From Defluviicoccus vanus (GTDB lineage: Bacteria; Pseudomonadota; Alphaproteobacteria; Rhodospirillales; Defluviicoccaceae): a stretch of DNA of 8,501 nt. Below the pieces are notes generated by a model. The model had not been told where the DNA came from. It saw only the letters and a list, made by a program, of their open reading frames with translations, and searched no databases. This document shows, piece by piece, positions 5,580 through 8,501 of this stretch. Each line of letters begins with the position of its first letter. The stretch's first letter is position 1. The stretch is from the NCBI RefSeq assembly GCF_014672695.1, contig NZ_CP053923.1, forward strand, positions 2,797,105-2,805,605. Direction: 5' to 3'. The position numbers and the translations under genes are program-made.

Positions 5580-5609
5580 GGTGAGCGAATCCGGGCCAAG
5601 GTGAACGAA
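5580..5609. repeat. Short direct repeat GGTGARCGAA, 20-base period
   Basis: GGTGAGCGAA (5580-5589) and GGTGAACGAA (5600-5609) differ at one base and begin exactly 20 bases apart, just before the helicase stop codon. They could be paired binding sites (two helical turns would be about 21 bases) or RNA loop motifs belonging to the structured region next to them. Confidence 0.4.
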
Positions 5610-5610
5610 A

Positions 5611-8501
5611 TCATCGTGCCGGCCAGTTGGAAGCCTCTGGCTCGAGCCGGATTTGCAGATCGCCAAGCAAGCTCGGTTCCATGCCGTTGCCGGCCAGAGT
5701 TTGCAGGTAGTCGAGCAGGTCGTCCTGCCGCGGTTGGCCAAAGGCTAGACGATAGACCGTGAGGCTGCGCTTGAGCCAGGCTAGCCGCGTGACTTCCCGA
5801 CTGAACGGCAGCATCGGCACGCGCCGCTCGACACGCACGGAACCTTCATAGATCCAATAGGGAATGAGATCGGTGTCAACCGCCGCCTCGGATCGCGCGC
5901 GCTCGAACATCAACTTCCACGGATCGCTAGGCGCTTGGCCACGCCCCCTGACGACGCCGGCCTGGCGCTCGGCCAGGTTGAGGCGCACGGCATGGCCCTT
6001 GAAGCGGTGGACCCGGCCTTCGCGCTGCTCGAGATCCACCGGGTTGCCCGGCAAGTTCCAGTGATAGACGCGATAGCAATAGGGATGGAAGTCCAGCCCT
6101 TCTTGGCCGACCGACGTGGTGGCGAGAACGAACGGCCGGAACGGTGAGTTGAAGGCGTCACGCACGCCTCCGAGCCGCGCGACGGCGCCGTCTTCGTCTT
6201 TGTAGTCGGCAAGCCGCATGGCGAAGCGGCCGCGCATCTGGAACTTGCTGATAGCAAGGGACTCTTCCTTGACCTGCACGTCATCGACGTCGATCTGCGA
6301 CGGGCGGATGGCTAGGGCTTGGGCCATGGCGCGAGCGACACCGACTGCGCGATCCTCGGCTGGCCGGGCGCCGAGACCTTCGGCATCGACGAGGTAGTGT
6401 GCGTATTCATCCAGAACCGCCTGTAGGTTTTGCTGGGCGCAATAGACCAGCACGCGGCGCCAGTAATGATCGTCGGTATCCCGTCGTAGCAAGGCGACCG
6501 CGTCATGCTGATTGAACAGCGCCCGGAACGACCAGGCGACTTCAGCGGCAGCGCTGAGCAAGCGCGGGTCATCCCACGCCAGCTCGGGTGCGATCCGCTT
6601 GAGGGCGCGAAGAGCGCAGACAGCCGGACTGCCGAGCGCGACGTCAACCAGCAGGTCCAAAAGATCGTCCGACAAAGCGCCGATGTCGCGCGTCTTCACC
6701 GCTGCCGCCAGTTCGGCGACATGATCGTGGAAGGCGTCTTCGCTCGCCAGGGCGCGCATGCCGTGGGGCGTCTCCAGCCAAGCGCGGGATCGCGCGCCTA
6801 ACAGATCATCGATCACGGCTGGGGCGGCCCACTCGGCGCTGTGCGCGTCCTGATGCGACACCGCGCCTTCCTTCAAGGCACCGAGGACGGGCTTGAGGCG
6901 GTCGCCCACAGCGGAGCGCATTCCCTCCAGCGACAAGGCGGCTCCCGTTTCACTGAACACCGCCAGCGGGTCGGCCAGCTCGGCCAGCGCCGGCGAGGGA
7001 TAGATCAGCAGCAGCGCGCGCAGACCAGCGAGCCGGCCGTGATCCTGCCGAAACTGCAAGGGGCGCAGGCGATGCTGCTCGAAATAGCGCCGGCCGGATT
7101 CGCCGACGCCCATGCGCCGTTCGGCTTCGTAGGACAGCAGAGCTGCGATTGCATCGGGCACCATGGACCAGGACGAAAATATCAGCGCCTTGGTCAGGGG
7201 CGCCCCGGCTCGCGCCTCGCCGTAATAGGGCATGGCGGCGGGTATCCAGAGATTCTGTTCCAGGTGCTGGCCGAAGATGTCGTCCATGATCGCGCGCATG
7301 CGGCCGTTGGCCGGGTCCAGCGGCGCATAGGCGTCGATGGCGTCGTGATCGAGCATGGCCGGTCGAGCCGCCTGGATTGCAGTGCGGAGCACGGCCGAAG
7401 GCGCGTCGACCTGGTCTTCCAGCAGCCGCTTCAGGCTGTAGTGGCGCATGAAGTTGAGCAGATAGGGCGAAGACTTCCAGTATTCGATGATCTCCGGCGC
7501 ATCGAGCGTGCGCGCCACCTGAGAAACGGCGGATGCCTGCGCGAGGTCGGCGGGCGCGATCGAGACCGTGATGGGAGGCTCGCTCATCATGGAGTTGCGC
7601 TCGACCGTGGATGCGACCCGCTCGGTTCGGGCGATCACACGGCGCAGGCGCCGTTCGATGGTCTGGCGGGTCTCGACCGCTGAGGCATGTGACTGTGGCA
7701 GGGCATGCAGGAGGCGGCGGAAGGCGCGCATTTCACGCGCCAGCGTGGCTGCCACCTCCGGCCCCTTTTCCCGGCCGTAGAGGAAACTCAAGGTCTCAAG
7801 GAAGTCCTGATAGTGGTCGCCTTCGTCGGGCTCGTCGCCGGCGAGCGTGAGCATCCGGTAGGGTGTGGCTGAGAGCAGCAAGGTGCGGGCAGCGTGCCCG
7901 TCGCCTCCCGAGTAGTCGAACAGTTCGCGCGCGAGGATCGCCGCGTCGCTGTCGCCATGCAGCAGATCCCGGAATCGTTGGAACTCGTCCATGATGATGA
8001 GGTCGGGTTGCAGCGCATCCACGCAGGCGTGGGACAGCTTGGCGCGGAGCCGGGCGACCAGGCTGTTGCGGGGCTGTGTCATTTCTGCGGGATAGGTGTC
8101 CCGACGGCGCGGGAAGAGTTCGCAAACCCGTTCGAGTTCCTCGAAGAGGTCGCGATCCGCCTGCACGTCGCGGCGGAAACGCTCGATGATGCGCTTGTCG
8201 ACGCCTTCGAGGGTGAGGTTGTCCACGGCGCGGTTCCAACCCTCGACGCCGGCCGTGACCTGCAAAAGGTTGTGCAGGCCACGCGGGCGCGTAACGAGGT
8301 CGCGCAGGAGATGGAGCAGCAAGGCGCGTTCCTGTGTCACGCCCGTCGCGGAGCGCAGATCGAAGGTCGTGCCCGGCGTCAGGCTGATGAAGTTCACCCT
8401 GTTGGCGTCGAGGCCCGCCTGATCGCGCAGTTGCAGGGGAACGAGCGTCATGCGGGTCGGCAGGGCCAGCTCGCGCCGCCCGAGGACGTTCAGCCGGTTG
8501 A
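5611..8501 (-). CDS. Large SF2/SNF2-like helicase, N-terminus cut by window edge
   Basis: The frame is open from the right edge (8501) to the TGA at 5611-5613. The ATG at 8451 is internal or only a candidate start, since the frame continues upstream (NRLNVLGRRELALPTR) and motif I (Walker A) is missing from the visible part. Numbered from that ATG: motif II is MDEFQ (154-158), motif III LSATPY (193-198), motif IV region KALIFSSWS (421-429), motif V TTSVGQEGLDF (778-788), and motif VI QREGRVHR (809-816). These define an ATP-dependent DNA/RNA translocase of superfamily 2. About 280-330 residues of largely helical sequence separate motifs IV and V, far more than usual. Such large helicases of the SNF2/DEAD type occur in phage-defence islands. 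I cannot assign a named system without the partner genes, which must lie right of the window. It converges on the recombinase-ParB operon. Confidence 0.9.
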   Translation of the reverse strand, partial: NRLNVLGRRELALPTRMTLVPLQLRDQAGLDANRVNFISLTPGTTFDLRSATGVTQERALLLHLLRDLVTRPRGLHNLLQVTAGVEGWNRAVDNLTLEGVDKRIIERFRRDVQADRDLFEELERVCELFPRRRDTYPAEMTQPRNSLVARLRAKLSHACVDALQPDLIIMDEFQRFRDLLHGDSDAAILARELFDYSGGDGHAARTLLLSATPYRMLTLAGDEPDEGDHYQDFLETLSFLYGREKGPEVAATLAREMRAFRRLLHALPQSHASAVETRQTIERRLRRVIARTERVASTVERNSMMSEPPITVSIAPADLAQASAVSQVARTLDAPEIIEYWKSSPYLLNFMRHYSLKRLLEDQVDAPSAVLRTAIQAARPAMLDHDAIDAYAPLDPANGRMRAIMDDIFGQHLEQNLWIPAAMPYYGEARAGAPLTKALIFSSWSMVPDAIAALLSYEAERRMGVGESGRRYFEQHRLRPLQFRQDHGRLAGLRALLLIYPSPALAELADPLAVFSETGAALSLEGMRSAVGDRLKPVLGALKEGAVSHQDAHSAEWAAPAVIDDLLGARSRAWLETPHGMRALASEDAFHDHVAELAAAVKTRDIGALSDDLLDLLVDVALGSPAVCALRALKRIAPELAWDDPRLLSAAAEVAWSFRALFNQHDAVALLRRDTDDHYWRRVLVYCAQQNLQAVLDEYAHYLVDAEGLGARPAEDRAVGVARAMAQALAIRPSQIDVDDVQVKEESLAISKFQMRGRFAMRLADYKDEDGAVARLGGVRDAFNSPFRPFVLATTSVGQEGLDFHPYCYRVYHWNLPGNPVDLEQREGRVHRFKGHAVRLNLAERQAGVVRGRGQAPSDPWKLMFERARSEAAVDTDLIPYWIYEGSVRVERRVPMLPFSREVTRLAWLKRSLTVYRLAFGQPRQDDLLDYLQTLAGNGMEPSLLGDLQIRLEPEASNWPAR

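Noticed and set aside
5439..5762. 107-codon open frame on the + strand across the structured intergenic region
   Set aside because: No clear ribosome binding site. Its second half is antisense to the helicase C-terminus and its first half is explained by consecutive hairpins. I recognise no protein family.
6841..7683. 280-codon open frame on the + strand
   Set aside because: It lies entirely antisense to the helicase gene, whose conserved motifs prove the - strand is coding. The translated sequence is rich in Gly, Arg, His and Gln with no domain, typical of a GC-rich shadow frame.
1..8501. CRISPR array, tRNA or rRNA genes
   Set aside because: No regularly spaced repeat series, no cloverleaf with a recognisable T-loop, and no rRNA-like sequence was seen on either strand.

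Overview
The window looks like part of a mobile or defence island from a GC-rich alphaproteobacterium, possibly a sphingomonad. The basis is the uniformly GC-rich coding DNA, an AlpA-type protein of a kind I associate with that group, and a P4-like integrase of alphaproteobacterial style. The host assignment is inference. Almost every gene is mobile-element, partition or helicase-like, and no housekeeping gene is visible.

Left part (1-1846): the C-terminal two thirds of a P4-type tyrosine integrase run rightward off the left edge. An AlpA-family excision/regulatory protein converges on it and overlaps its 3' end by 23 bp. Upstream of alpA on the same (-) strand lies a 209-residue regulator with two helix-turn-helix-like regions. 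These three look like the integration and control module of an integrative element.

Middle part (1847-5366): after a 118-base divergent intergenic region with a short palindrome and a perfect 10-bp inverted repeat, three (+) genes form a tight operon. They are a 522-residue serine recombinase, a ParB-like protein and a second ParB/RepB-like protein. The start codon of each downstream gene overlaps the end of the gene before it, and all three have strong GGAGG-type ribosome binding sites. No ParA ATPase is present. The recombinase lacks an obvious zinc ribbon and carries, after its recombinase domain, a segment resembling the homing-endonuclease-associated repeat. This recombinase-ParB-RepB operon is the best candidate in the window for an under-described system. 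A plausible but untested model is that ParB-like clamps loaded at a palindromic site guide or regulate the recombinase, or stabilise the excised circular element.

Right part (5367-8501): the 244-base gap after the operon holds a chain of consecutive self-complementary segments (about 5444-5573). These could be a structured RNA, a remnant of a group II intron, a cis-acting DNA site and/or a bidirectional terminator. Converging on it from the right is a large SF2/SNF2-like helicase whose N-terminus, including motif I, lies beyond the right edge. It has clear motifs II, III, V and VI and an unusually long insertion in its second RecA lobe, in the style of helicases found in phage-defence islands.
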